Assembly (NCBI GenBank): GCA_021186555.1
Contig: JAJKFL010000004.1
Coordinates: 37,843,351 to 37,907,350 of the forward strand
Direction of reading: 5' to 3'
DNA: 64,000 bases
From: Reticulitermes speratus
Taxonomy: Eukaryota > Arthropoda > Insecta > Blattodea > Rhinotermitidae
A model generated the notes under the pieces. That model ran no database searches, was not told where the DNA came from, and worked only from the letters and a program-made list of their open reading frames with translations. Positions 33,138 through 44,115 of the stretch are shown in pieces (the first letter of the stretch is position 1; the number at the start of each line of letters is the position of its first letter). A program made the translations under genes and the position numbers.

Positions 33138-34316
33138 ACCAGGCTGAAAAATGCAATACCAATTTTCGGTTTCGTTAGCCAAAACAATGCATAGTATCTG
33201 TTGCTAGTTTTGATCCAAGACACAACAAAGTACAATGATACTTCGTGTTTTATTTCTATATAGGAAAAAACATGGGCTCCCCCTTAATCTCCAAACAAAA
33301 AAATTCGGAGTGATCAAAGCAGTGCCTGTTTTCCCTACTTTTATTTTTTTTTTTCGAATCACAATCAGGCACAGTGCCTAATTTCCTTTCTTTGTCACAA
33401 AGAAGACAATGCACAACGCTCTTTTGGTGTTCTTTACGAAGTAAAAGGCGAACGCCTTATATGGAAAACAAGTCCGTCCGTCTTGTACCTAGTGCTAGTT
33501 AACTGAGCTTTTTGTTGGGTTTTCATGAAATTAGGTATACCAGTTCCTTACATGAAGTTGCGCAAGTGTGTTTTTCGTGAAAACTGACTCAGTGCTAGCC
33601 TTAAATTCATGCAAGGGCATCAACAAAATTCCTACCCGTACTTTCACATTTCTTGAGTGATTTAGGTGAAAATCAAAATCTATGCGAATAAAAGACGTAA
33701 TTTATGTAGAGGCGTAAAGGAAATTTTATACCCACCGTCACTATGTAAGTCATTCAAGAGACTAAGGACAGACTAAATTCAGGATATGTCTGCTACCGTA
33801 ACTTCCAGAACCTTATTTCTTCCCATCTGTTGTCTCAAGAACAGAACACACAAACATACACTAGCTTGAGCAGTAACGTATCCACACACTACAAGAACAA
33901 CACCTCTTAAAGCTTCCAACTAACAGCCTTCGCAGCACAGCAATTACACGTGTCCAAAACGCGTGCCGGTGCAGATGCAGGCGCATCGCAAGTCCAATCA
34001 CCCAGCACTGTCTGCTGTATAGCACAACGAATACGCCTGCATACTCGCGATAGACTTCTCGCCACACGCAGCTGGCAGAGAAGTTGCCGATACGTCACGG
34101 CGTTGCTCACGGCTAATATCAGCCAGCGTGGTAATATTTGAACAGGGAACTACGTAGGCCTACTCAGATTAATAGACAAGCTAAAACCTACACTGCAATA
34201 AGTGGCGTTACTGAAATACTGTCAATATATTTGCTAAATAAATTGCAGTCGTCAGAATCCGAGGAAAATTCCTGCAGCGTTGGCCCTGGAATGTATATGC
34301 CGTGAATCTTATAATT
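33138..34316. other. Unassigned region
   Basis: Contains a T run near 33342-33353 and at 33467-33545 a relative of the (TGTC)n-associated motif. Short frames on both strands at 33861-34141 are mutually overlapping and unrecognised. Confidence 0.35.
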
Positions 34317-34550
34317 TTTTTTCCTATGGCTCGACAGCCCCTTGGGGGCCTAGGCCGCCTCATAATCGAGGCTTCACGATAAAACTCAGACACACCACAC
34401 TCGGTAGGACTCCTCTGGACGAGTGACCAGCCCGTCGCAGAGACAACACACACACTCACAAGACACAGACATACATGCCTCCTCCGGTGGGATTCGAACC
34501 CGCAATCGCCGCAAGCGAGCGGCCGTAGACTCACGTATTAGACCGCACGC
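34317..34550 (-). mobile_element. SINE family 2, near full length
   Basis: The minus strand begins GTGCGGTCTAATACGTGAGT, has GGCCGCTCGCTTGCGGCGAT and GGGTTCGAATCCCACCGG, and ends CCCAAGGGGCTGTCGAGCCA followed by TAGGAAAAAAA. The tRNA-like head resembles a type II tRNA. The poly-A-like end marks it as different from SINE 1. Confidence 0.86.
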
Positions 34551-35000
34551 GTGATTTTTATACTTACACAAGTCCTTAGCTGTAAAACGCAATTTGATTG
34601 TAACAGTAACGAGACGTGTACTTTATTTACGGAAAACTGTACCTGACACGTACTCATTTCTGAGATTAACCCTTCAATATCGATGCACTGTACGGACCTT
34701 AAAAACTTCACATGCTGCCGGCCTCGGTGCACTGTACGTTCGTGAAGGCGTTTAACGGTTGCGTAACTGGAATTTAAACCTCTGCGTTATTGAGGGGTTA
34801 ACCGAGACAATACACAAAATGTACATTTTAAAGCAACTGATAAGCGAATAAACGTAGCTGCATATTACAGGTAGAAATACGGTGTTACCTCAGTAGATAT
34901 ATTGACACAGCTGCTGTGAAAGACCTGGCGTTTGAGTAGGGTTCCCGGCAGAAACTGAGGCACAAGTCTCTCCGAAACGTCGATATAAACCACGATTAGG
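34551..35000. other. Unassigned stretch before the 46-bp array
   Basis: CTCTCCGAAACGTCGATAT near 34970 matches the CCGAAACGTCG signature of the foldback family. Otherwise nothing recognised. Confidence 0.3.
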
Positions 35001-36577
35001 GTTAGGCGACAGCCTAGTCACTGTATACAGAAACGATCTGATAAAATTATGCCTGTAGCCTAGTCACTATATCAGAAACGTATCTGATAAAAGTATGCCT
35101 GTAGCCTAGTCACTATATCAGAAACGTATCTGATAAAAGTATGCCTGTAGCCTAGTCACTATATCAGAAACGTATCTGATAAAAGTATGCCTGTAGCCTA
35201 GTCACTATATCAGAAACGTATCTGATAAAAGTATGCCTGTAGCCTAGTCACTATATCAGAAACGTATCTGATAAAAGTATGCCTGTAGCCTAGTCACTAT
35301 ATCAGAAACGTATCTGATAAAGTATGCCTGTAGCCTAGTCCCACATATCAGAACGTATCTGACAAAAGTATGCCTGTAGCCTAGTCACTATATCAGAAAC
35401 GTATCTGATAAAAGTATGCTGTAGCCTAGTCACTATATCAGAAACGTATCTGATAAAAGTATGCCTGTAGCCTAGTCACTATATCAGAAACGTATCTGAT
35501 AGAAGTATGCCTGTAGCCTAGTCACCGTACATCAGAAACGTATCTGACAAAAGTATGCCTGTAGCCTAGTCACTATATCAGAAACGTATCTGATAAAAGT
35601 ATGCCTGTAGCCTAGTCACGTATCATCAGAAACGTATCTGAAAAAGTATGCCTGTAGCCTAGTCACTATATCAGAAACGTATCTGATAAAAGTATGCCTG
35701 TAGCCTAGTCACTGTATATCAGAAACGTATCTGATAAAATTATGCCTGTAGCCTAGTCACTGTATATCATAAACATATCTGACTAAAAGTATGCCTGTAG
35801 CCTAGTCACTGTATATCATAAACGTATCTGACAAAATTATGCCTGTAGCATAGTCACTATATATCAGAAACGTATCTAAAAAGTATGCTGTAGCCTAGTC
35901 ACTGTATATCAGAAACGTATCTAACAAAAGTATGCCTGTAGCCTAGTCACTGTATATCAGAAACGTATCTAACAAAAGTATGCCTGTAGCCTAGTCACTG
36001 TATATCAGAAACGTATCTAACAAAAGTATGCCTGTAGCCTAGTCACTGTATATCAGAAACGTATCTAACAAAAGTATGCCTGTAGCCTAGTCACTGTATA
36101 TCAGAAACGTATCTAACAAAAGTATGCCTGTAGCCTAGTCACTGTATATCATAAACGTATCTGACAAAATTATGCCTGTAGCCTAGTCACTATATATCAA
36201 AACGTATCTAACAAAAGTATGCCTGTAGCCTAGTCACTAGTATATCAGAAACGTATCTAACAAAAGTATGCCTGTATGTCACTTAGTCACAAAATGCCTA
36301 TATCATGAAACGTATCTAACAAAAGTATGCCTGTAGCCTAGTCACTGTATATCAGAAACGTATCTAACAAAAGTATGCCTGTAGCCTAGTCACTGTATAT
36401 CAGAAACGTATCTAACAAAAGTATGCCTGTAGCCTAGTCACTGTATATCAGAAACGTATCTAACAAAAGTATGCCTGTAGCCTAGTCACTGTATATCAGA
36501 AACGTATCTAACAAAAGTATGCCTGTAGCCTAGTCACTGTATATCAGAAACGTATCTAACAAAAGTATGCCTGTATC
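35001..36577. repeat. 46/48-bp minisatellite
   Basis: About 33 copies. The left half is mostly 46 bp (GCCTGTAGCCTAGTCACTAT, ATCAGAAACGTATCTGATAA). The right half is mostly 48 bp (CACTGTATATCAGAAACGTA, TCTAACAAAAGTAT). The unit contains the short dyad ATCAG/CTGAT. Irregular copies sit near 35620, 35870 and 36270-36310. Confidence 0.96.
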
Positions 36578-36740
36578 CTAATTAACTAACTAGGTCAATC
36601 AAAGCAGTAGATTCCTTTGAGAATCTCACAGTTCCCTAGCTAGTGAAATATTTCCCATCTTTTATAAATCCGTAAAATCCATTATCATGTATTAAGAACA
36701 CAACACTGGATTTCCATGCACATGAATCCAGCCCAACGTT
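36577..36740 (-). mobile_element. LINE family A, degenerate 3' tail
   Basis: The array ends in TAATTAACTAACTAGG, the complement of the (TTAG)n tail. It is followed by GAGAATCTCACAG, TAGCTAGTGAAATATTTCCC and GCACATGAATCCAGCCCA. Strongly diverged. Confidence 0.6.
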
Positions 36741-37718
36741 TTAGGTAACATGAACAAAAAATAATAATTAATATGTCCCGGACAAGACTGAACACCCTGC
36801 TGTCCGGGCATTACGAACTTTTGCAGATACTGCCCCCGACGTAACGAAATTCCAAACTGCAAAATTTCAAGACTGAAATAATATTTTGTAACGCGCCGAA
36901 ATTTTTCCTTGCGGGAATGAACTCGCAATGAGAGATAAATTTTGGAAGAATACTGCTGGGCGATAACACAGGCGGCGGGTCCGTCCGTCATGCTGCGGCC
37001 GATGAGGTTCCAGTGAGTTGGAGCTTTGATTTCAACTGAACTCCTTTGTACGTTACACGCATAGTTGACTATACGCTTAATCAGTTTCGGACTTGCGTCA
37101 GACATTTCGGGACGTGATTATTACGTAAGTCGGGGAGGGGTGGAGGGGCCTGTAACTAGTCTCGAAATACACTGTCTCATCTAACGTCGTTAAATACCTC
37201 ATTACGTTCTGTGACTACAAAGTTCGCATCACGAACACTTCGTTCAAAAGGACACTGCGCTTGATACACCTGGTGGCGACGGGTCCGAGTCCCTGCACTT
37301 CACGCTCTGCCACATTCCCTCTCCCTGTGAGTTACGGACCAGCAACAGCAGTGTCCCCCCCCCCCCCCCCCAACATCCCCCAAACCTACGGGGACTCAGT
37401 TTCTCTTGCTTCTTCTCATTTCACCTCCCACCATTTCGTGACTTTACTGCTCTTGTTCCGGCAGTCCCCCCACCCACCCGCTCTCCCACACTTCTCCTTT
37501 GATGTGTCAAGATTTGAATTTTCACAGCTACCAGTCTGCCCCCCTGAATATCGCTCAGTACATTCTGCTTACTCTGTGCACAATAATGCTAGTCGGACTT
37601 GCGTCAAATGCAACCGCATGTTCGGTTACGTTTCATAAACTTACGCACGACTGTAAACTAAACTGCATACCAAGGGGATTTAATGATCTGCGAAATAGTA
37701 AAAGGTGATCAAATCAAA
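36741..37718. other. Unassigned region with C run
   Basis: A 137-residue minus-strand frame (36692-37105) and a 125-residue plus-strand frame (37261-37638) have no recognised domain. The latter crosses a C homopolymer at 37358-37373. Either could be chance. Confidence 0.35.
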
Positions 37719-37845
37719 TAGAAAACAAATTGGCTGGGCATGTTGCACGCATTGGAAAGAACTGCACACAGCACTTATTTGGAAAAACTGAAAGAAAGAA
37801 AGAAGAAAGATCTGGGAAAACTTAGGAGTAAACCTGAGGATAACG
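37719..37845 (+). mobile_element. LINE family A, protein-coding scrap
   Basis: Encodes a decayed form of KLAGHVARIGK (AATTGGCTGGGCATGTTGCA), then GGAAAACTTAGG and AACCTGAGGATAAC. It ends before the usual tail and is replaced by SINE sequence. Confidence 0.6.
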
Positions 37846-37867
37846 ATACTATCAGTCTCATCAAGAG

Positions 37868-38028
37868 TTACAATGGGTACCGGGTCATTCTCGGGGGTAA
37901 AGCGGCTAGGGCGTGGCTTTGACCACCCACCCCATCTAGCGCCGAGGTTAAAGAAAGAGTAGAGCTATACCTCTACTCCCCCTCTGGGCCTTCATGGCCT
38001 GTTCTAGGGTGACCTTTACCTTTACCTA
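37868..38028 (+). mobile_element. SINE family 1, subfamily b, 3' half
   Basis: GGGTACCGGGTCATTCTCGG, GTGGCTTTGACCACCCACCC, GGTTAAAGAAAGAGTAGAGC and GGGTGACCTTTACCTTTACC. Same subfamily as 14490-14778 and 42007-42271. Confidence 0.88.
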
Positions 38029-38306
38029 ATCAAGAGTCTGTATGGCAGGGGTGCACAAATCCCGGACGCTAGGTCTTCCGGGTGACTAAATGTTTACGGT
38101 GGTGCCTAATATTTGTAGGTCTTAAGCACAGAACATGATTCTGTCATCTTTTTAGAGAGTAAAATTTTTGAAGTCGCGCCTAAATTTTTGGAAAATCTGT
38201 AGAACCCTTCTGTAGGGGCACTTAATGTCCCTTCAAAACAACGTTTCATAAAACACATACAAAATCAGGTCACATAAAGATCATGTGATGGAATCTAGAT
38301 TAAGAC

Positions 38307-38465
38307 TTCCACTTTTCTGGGATGTTACACAGCGTATGTAACATCTTAGAAGAGTGAAGGCCTCGACTGCACCGCAGCGGAAGCCTGAAATTTCGGAATC
38401 GAGATGCCTATCGCATTGTCCCTCCCAGGAATAGTGGGTTCGATTCCTGGCAAGGGCAAAATGTT
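38307..38465 (+). repeat. Collapsed foldback copy plus SINE head scrap
   Basis: TTTCTGGGATGTTACACAGC is followed by ATGTAACATCTTAGAAGAGT and CAGCGGAAGCCTGAAAT, the outer parts of the foldback family without the middle. Then GTGGGTTCGATTCCTGGCAA resembles a SINE B box. Confidence 0.55.
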
Positions 38466-38904
38466 TAATTCCAAAGTTCTAATGGTTCATCTAACGGTCA
38501 CCAGAAGCTCTACCCCATTATGCAAAGCTCCCACCGCCACTCCCCCCATACGTCTTAACAACCTTGTGGTTAATTAAGAGCAGGAAATCAGCGCTGAATA
38601 TCCGACGATGCTCTTCCCTCTACCAGCGTTCAGCTTGCAGTCTTTAGGCGGACTTACAGGTTAGGCGCTTTTCACCAGTACGTTGTGTAACGCTGCGTGG
38701 GGTGGGACGAAGGGCCGCACCTGCCCCAACACTGTTGCGCGCTCCGATATTTACGCTGTACATCCGACTTTATCCCTCTTCCATTCCCTCATACCTAATG
38801 GCCAGAGCTGTGCTAATGCGCCAGTCTGCTTTCCGCTAGCTGCTCTCCCGCCACCCCTAAGGTCAGTCACGTGATCAAGCACCCGTTCCACTGGCCTTTA
38901 AACG
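38466..38904. other. Unassigned stretch
   Basis: No recognised repeat. A 63-residue frame at 38683-38874 is unsupported. Confidence 0.3.
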
Positions 38905-39312
38905 TACGCATGTTGCAGTCGGTATAGTGACTAGGCTACGGGATGGACCGATGAATCAAGGTTCGATTCCCGTCAGGGATAAGAGATATTCTTTGAGAAC
39001 TAATTGGTTTCTGGACCAGCTTCCGAAACGTCGTAAGATTTCCGGACGATGGACAAAGTCCAGAAACCAATTAGTTCTCAATGTTACATGCCGTCGGCAG
39101 AACATTTTAGAATTTAATAAGAGACATTCTCTTCTGCAAAGAGTCAAGGAAGGCTCAAAGCACCATCCAGCTTCCTACTGAATGTATACTGGGGGCTCTT
39201 TACCAGGGGCAAAGCGGCCGGGGCGTAAAACTCACCAATCACTGCTGAAGGTAAACTCGAACTTGGGCTCCTCTCATACGCATTTCGTGGCGTGGACACT
39301 GATGACTTTACT
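38905..39312 (+). mobile_element. SINE family 1 carrying a nested foldback insertion
   Basis: Head GTTGCAGTCGGTATAGTGAC and B box GGTTCGATTCC; after the insertion at about 38993-39117 the body resumes with CTCTTCTGCAAAGAGTCAAG, CAAAGCGGCCGGGGCG and TTCGTGGCGTGGACACTG. AAGAGATATTCT before and AAGAGACATTCT after look like a 12-bp target duplication. Confidence 0.78.
38993..39117. mobile_element. Small foldback element inside a SINE
   Basis: TTGAGAACTAATTGGTTTCT is repeated inverted as AGAAACCAATTAGTTCTCAA. Between them are TTCCGAAACGTCGTAAG and GGACGATGG. It shares the CCGAAACGTCG signature with the larger foldbacks. Confidence 0.7.
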
Positions 39313-39639
39313 TTGGGTGAACTGCGCTGTCATCGCTGGGTGAAAATTATTTTAATGTTCGAGTTCTTTGGGGGCGAATTATTTAACTTCTCACGTCGGG
39401 ACAGGATTGAGGGCACGGGGTGAAATGTTGTTTTATTGGCATCTAATGCATTTCAAAATAAATAAAAATTAAATAAGGTTTAATAATGAAGTAATCGGTC
39501 TTCCATTTGCATTTTGTCCCTGTGCATTGTGTCTTGCTGTAGTGAAAAACACAAATTTCGCTACGTTTAAACAAAGTCTTCCTTTCTTAGTCTGACCTCT
39601 TCTACCTACTCATTGTAGGTGTCGAGTGTTATTGTTACA
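39313..39639. other. Unassigned stretch
   Basis: AT-rich in the middle; no recognised repeat or gene. Confidence 0.3.
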
Positions 39640-39840
39640 CCTGATGACACTCAATGACACACACACCTGGGTAGAACTCCTCTAGACGAGGATCGGCCCT
39701 TCGCACAGACCGCTACCTGAAACACACAACACTCACAAAGATACAGGCTTCCATGCCCCCGGCGGCATTCGAACCCGCAATCCCAGCAAGCGAGCGTGCT
39801 GCAGACCCACGCCTTAGACCGCGCGGCCACTGGGATCGAC
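39640..39840 (-). mobile_element. SINE family 2, 3'-truncated
   Basis: Minus strand: CGATCCCAGTGGCCGCGCGG, TCTAAGGCGTGGGTCTGCAG, GGGTTCGAATGCC and GGGGGCATGGAAGCCTGTAT. The 5' tRNA-like part is well kept; the GGCTGTCGAGCC end is missing. Confidence 0.84.
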
Positions 39841-40617
39841 TTCAAAGTGATGGTGAAAATATTTGTACCTTCCACATACGTTAGGGTAGTGAAATGAAGG
39901 CGGTTAAGACGGACAGGACGTGTAGCTATAAGAGAGACAATGAAGGCATGTATAAAGTTTGTGTGAATACCTCTGGGAAAGCGGCTGTTAAGCAGATGGT
40001 TCGTTTAGGCATATACTGTTAGTGGTTTATCTAACGACAGCCAACGGCTACAAAGCATCGAATGGTAAGCTGATAAGTAATAAACTGGATAATATCTGGA
40101 GGGAAATGGTAGTGGCCTAACTTGAAATTATACCGCAGCAAATGTCTGAAGGAAATGAGAAATACAACGAAAAAACCTCGGTCAGCATAACCATTTTCCG
40201 GATTTGAACCTGGGACCTTACAAAAATCGAGTCCCAAACGACTGTACCGCGATATTGGAACTGTGGAGATAGTACGATAATATGATGATATTAAGGTGGA
40301 AGTTACGTGTAAAGGACGTAAATGAGACACCTGTACCAGAATCATGTCCAGTGGCGGGATGTGCTACAGGTGGTGTTCCATTACCAATAATTCACTGTCA
40401 TTTTGTCATTTCCCTCTTTCAAAGACTTGTAATACTGTCTCCCTCCTTCGCAAGCACTGTATGACCATCAAGACATGCAGCATGCATATTGTACCACAGA
40501 GCGTGGAAAAGAAGATTTATGCACTCGTAAAAGTAGCGCTGGAGAGGGGTGAAATACAGAACCATCTTTAGTGCTAAGTCTACAGGTTGCACCATCTATG
40601 CGGCAAATGCACGTATA
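39841..40617. other. Unassigned stretch with a tRNA-like scrap
   Basis: TCCGGATTTGAACCTGGGAC near 40198 resembles an antisense or degenerate tRNA T-arm, probably from a SINE. No gene supported. Confidence 0.3.
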
Positions 40618-40619
40618 TA

Positions 40620-40701
40620 TACAGGGCATACACAAAAGAATGGTGCGGTTTTAATAGTGAACACTATTAAAACCGCAACATTATTTTGTGTATGCCCTGT
40701 A
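40620..40701. mobile_element. Terminal-repeat-only MITE of the Tc1/mariner element
   Basis: 82 bp consisting only of the two ends of the element at 9835-10413: TACAGGGCATACACAAAAGA, TGGTGCGGTTTTAATAGTG, and the inverse. Flanked by TA. It forms a near-perfect hairpin. Confidence 0.9.
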
Positions 40702-40983
40702 TATAATATGAAGTAACATTATGCGGAATGTCATTAGTATCGTTGGCAGTGACACACGAAGAGCATCATAGCAAGTGAAACGTTAAACAAGAAGGAACAC
40801 TCAAAGTGAGGAACAGAAGTGTAAGGACATTCTGAAGAAAGGACTCCAAATCCCAGCCAAAACCTCTACCGCAACACTCTCACGTTCTATTAACAGCCGT
40901 GGCTACCGTACATACTGGTAAAACTACGGATTAAGTTTAATAATATCTCTGAGCAGGTATGATATAAAACCAACAAACGCATA

Positions 40984-41208
40984 CAAGATCTGCGCTCTTC
41001 TGGATATTACGCAACGTCGAGTGGTAATCCTTTATCGACGTTTCGGGACAACGTATCGGTCCATCTTTAAGGGTCAAAAAGTCCAAGAAGATGGGACCGA
41101 TATGCTGACCCGAAACGTCGGTAAAGGATTACCATTCGACGCTGTATAATATCCCAGAAGAGCGCAGATCTCATCAACGTCGCGGCGGAAGCCTGAAACC
41201 ACGCTAAA
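40984..41208. repeat. Foldback element, copy 3
   Basis: Left arm AAGATCTGCGCTCTTCTGG, TTTATCGACGTTTCGGGACA. Right arm AAGATGGGACCGATATGCTG, CCCGAAACGTCGGTAAAGGA, CCCAGAAGAGCGCAGATCTC. Only about 20 bp separate the arms. Ends with GCGGCGGAAGCCTGAAACC. Confidence 0.88.
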
Positions 41209-41222
41209 TGCACATAAGTTTA

Positions 41223-41847
41223 TGAAAGTATTATATATATATAATATACATATTATATATATTATATTATATACATATTATATATATTATATTATATACA
41301 ATTATATATTATATTATTTATATTATATACATATTATATATATATATATACATATTATATATATTATTATATTATATACTTATATATTATATATATATTT
41401 ATACATATTAATATTATATTATATAATATTATAGATATTATTATATACATTTTATATATATTATATTATATTATATAAATATTATATATATTATATTATA
41501 TACATATTAATATTTATACAGTATATATATTATATATATTATAGTTATACTATTATAATATTATATTTTATACATTTTTATATATTGATTATAACATATT
41601 ATATATATTATATTATATACATATTATATATTATATATATTATATACATATTATATATATTATATTATATTATATACATTATAATATATTATATTATATA
41701 CATATTATATATTATATTATATACATATTATATATATTATATTATATACATATCATATATATTATATTATATTATATACATTTGATATATATTATATTAT
41801 ATTATATACATATTATATATATTATATTATATTATATACATATTATA
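41223..41847. repeat. AT-rich tandem/low-complexity block
   Basis: Irregular repeats of TATATTATATTATATACATA. Bordered by AAATGCACATAAGT on the left and its inverse ACTTATGTGCATTT on the right. Frames rich in Ile and Tyr are artefacts. Confidence 0.93.
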
Positions 41848-42006
41848 CACTTATGTGCATTTGTTGGTTTTATATCACACCTCACTGTTCAATGCACGGC
41901 TATGGGTCACTTAAAATTGATCTCTGAATATTTCTGTTAAGTCTTCAGTAAGAAACAGGACATATATGTATATATACACATATATATACATATACACACA
42001 TAATGT

Positions 42007-42271
42007 GGGGCCGCGATAGCTCAGTCGGTATAGCAACTCGCTACGAGCTGGACGGTCCGGGGATCGAATCCCTGTGGGGACGAGATTTTCAGCACCCGTC
42101 CAGACCGGCCCTGGGGCTTACCTCCTGTACAATGGGTAACGGGGGTAAAGCGGCCGGGGTGTGGCGTTGACCACCCACTCTCACCTAGCGCCGAGGTTAA
42201 AGAAAGAGTAGAGCTATACCTCTACTCCCCCTCTGGGCCTTCATAGCCTGTTCTAGGGTGACCTTTACCTT
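42007..42271 (+). mobile_element. SINE family 1, subfamily b, complete, with 14-bp target duplication
   Basis: 265 bp from GGGGCCGCGATAGCTCAGTC to the tail CCTTTACCTT. A box GATAGCTCAGTCGGTATAGC and B box GGGGATCGAATCCC mark internal RNA polymerase III promoter elements. TACACACATAATGT is present perfectly at 41993-42006 and 42272-42285. An intact duplication and clean head suggest a recent insertion. It would use a partner LINE for movement, not identified here. Confidence 0.93.
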
Positions 42272-42285
42272 TACACACATAATGT

Positions 42286-42737
42286 TTCAAAAGTCATTTG
42301 ACGCCAGAAGCAACATGTTAAGCATGAGTGCCAAAAACATTTGATTATGTAAGTAGAGAGAGATGAACTGTCGTGAATGTCACTTTAACTAAACACTGAA
42401 GTACGTATAACTACGATTATTGCCACATTCAGTTTTTTTGTTCAGTATCTGAGGGTTTACATGGCAATACCAGTCCGTTGTGCTACAAGATCCTCGCTCC
42501 GACTGTACCGCACTGACTGGCATGCTGTGTGAATGACAAAGTGGCAAGGATGTGGAAGGAAAAGGCCATGCCTAACGAGACATCATCGAGGAAATTTTCG
42601 TTAAGGAAATGAGAACAAATTATGAAAATCTCCAAGACAGCTGGGGCCCTTGCCGAGATTTGAACACGTCAGCTTCTGAGCTACCGCTTGACACAGCTTG
42701 GATGGTAGCATGTCGCTGATTAAGCGACATTAAATTA
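42286..42737. other. Unassigned stretch
   Basis: No recognised repeat. A degenerate tRNA-like segment may lie near 42655-42700 (TTTGAACACGTCAGCTTCTG). Confidence 0.3.
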
Positions 42738-43035
42738 ACTAACGGATTAACCCCCCTGAGCACAATCCTTTTGGAGTTCCTCAGCTGGTCACAAAATTAC
42801 TCAAATTTTATGAAACCACCAAAGTTCATCACTGTGTTCACAACAGCCCGCCACTTGTCCCTATCCTGAGCCAGATTAATCCAGTCCGCACCGTCACATC
42901 ATATATCTTTACGATTCATTTTAATATTTATCCTAGGTCTCCCAAGCTGCCTCCTTCGTTCAGGTTTCCCCACCAAAATCTTGCTCGCATTTCTGTCACT
43001 CTCCACCCATACATAAGCTCCACCCACCTATCAGT
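42738..43035 (-). mobile_element. LINE family A, 3' end
   Basis: Minus strand: GGGGAAACCTGAACGAAGGA, CTTGGGAGACCTAGGATAAA, TATTAAAATGAATCG, GATTAATCTGGCTCAGGATA and GGAACTCCAAAAGGATTGTG. Order and spacing match the plus-strand copies. Confidence 0.82.
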
Positions 43036-43540
43036 CGTTAAACAAGTCAATAAACAAATTAATGTATTGTGGACACTGAATGTTTGGGCTTTGAGGGATT
43101 TGAAGACAGATTTTGGTACACGTCGCATACAGGAACTCCTTGGCTACAAGTCAAAATTCCCATCAGCTCAGGACATCCCCCCCCCCTGCCCCGCTAGGGG
43201 TAACCACAAGTTGTCAGGTGCTGCGATGACAAGGTAGTCGGCCGGGTAGCCTATCACAAGGCCAATCTCTAGAAGAATAAGAATAAGGACAGACAGACAG
43301 ACGCGAGCTGCTGAGATGAGATGAAAATAGGCGAGAAGAGAAGTTTGAGATTGCCGGCCATGTAACTGCTAAACGGGCATAAGTCACATCGTGGTTTCAA
43401 ATTATTGAACTGGGTAAACTTACAGTCTGCTTCTATTTAATGAATGGGGAAGGTAACACACCTGATGTGAAGATACGGAACGGCGTCTGGCTCCGTAGAA
43501 TTCTCTAGAGTTGAACAGAATATCCGTCATAACTTTAGCA
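43036..43540. other. Unassigned stretch
   Basis: A short C run near 43180 and ACAGACAGACAGACGCG near 43290. The passage GAGGGATTTGAAGACAG might be protein-derived but no frame is convincing. Confidence 0.3.
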
Positions 43541-44115
43541 TGGGCTTGTACCATGACCACGTGTGGCCTGCGACTTAACGTGTAAAGGGGCTTGTACCAT
43601 GACCACGTGTGGCCTGCGACTTAACGTGTAAAGGGGCTTGTACCATGACCACGTGTGGCCTGCAACTTAACGTGTAAAGGGGCTTGTACCATGACCACGG
43701 TGGCCTGCGACTTAACGTGTAAAGGGGCTTGTACCATGACCACGTGTGGCCTGCGACTTAACGTGTAAAGGGGCTTGTACCATGACCACGTGTGGCCTGC
43801 GACTTAACGTGTAAAGGGGCTTGTACCATGACCACGTGTGGCCTGCGACTTAACGTGTAAAGGGCTTGTACCATGACCACGTGTGGCCTGCAACTTAACG
43901 TGTAAAGGGCTTGTACCACGACCACGTGTGCCTGCGAATTAACGTGTAAAGGGCTTGTACCATGACCACGTGTGGCCTGCGACTTAACGTGTAAAGGGCT
44001 TGTACCATGACCACGTGTGGCTTGCGACTTAACGTGTAAAGGGCTTGTACCATGACCACGTGTGGCCTGCGACTTAACGTGTAAAGGGGCTTGTACCATG
44101 ACCACGTGGGCCTCC
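43541..44115. repeat. 46-bp minisatellite
   Basis: About 12 copies of a 45-46-bp unit (GGGGCTTGTACCATGACCAC, GTGTGGCCTGCGACTTAACG, TGTAAA). The last 6-7 copies lack one G. Confidence 0.96.

Noticed and set aside
36692-37105. 137-codon minus-strand frame
   Set aside because: Begins at the edge of a degenerate LINE A tail and shows no family features.
42007-42080. tRNA gene
   Set aside because: A and B boxes are present but the arms do not close properly and a shared 190-bp body follows, so it is a SINE head. The same applies to the heads at 15702, 51257, 48800-48873 and 61562.
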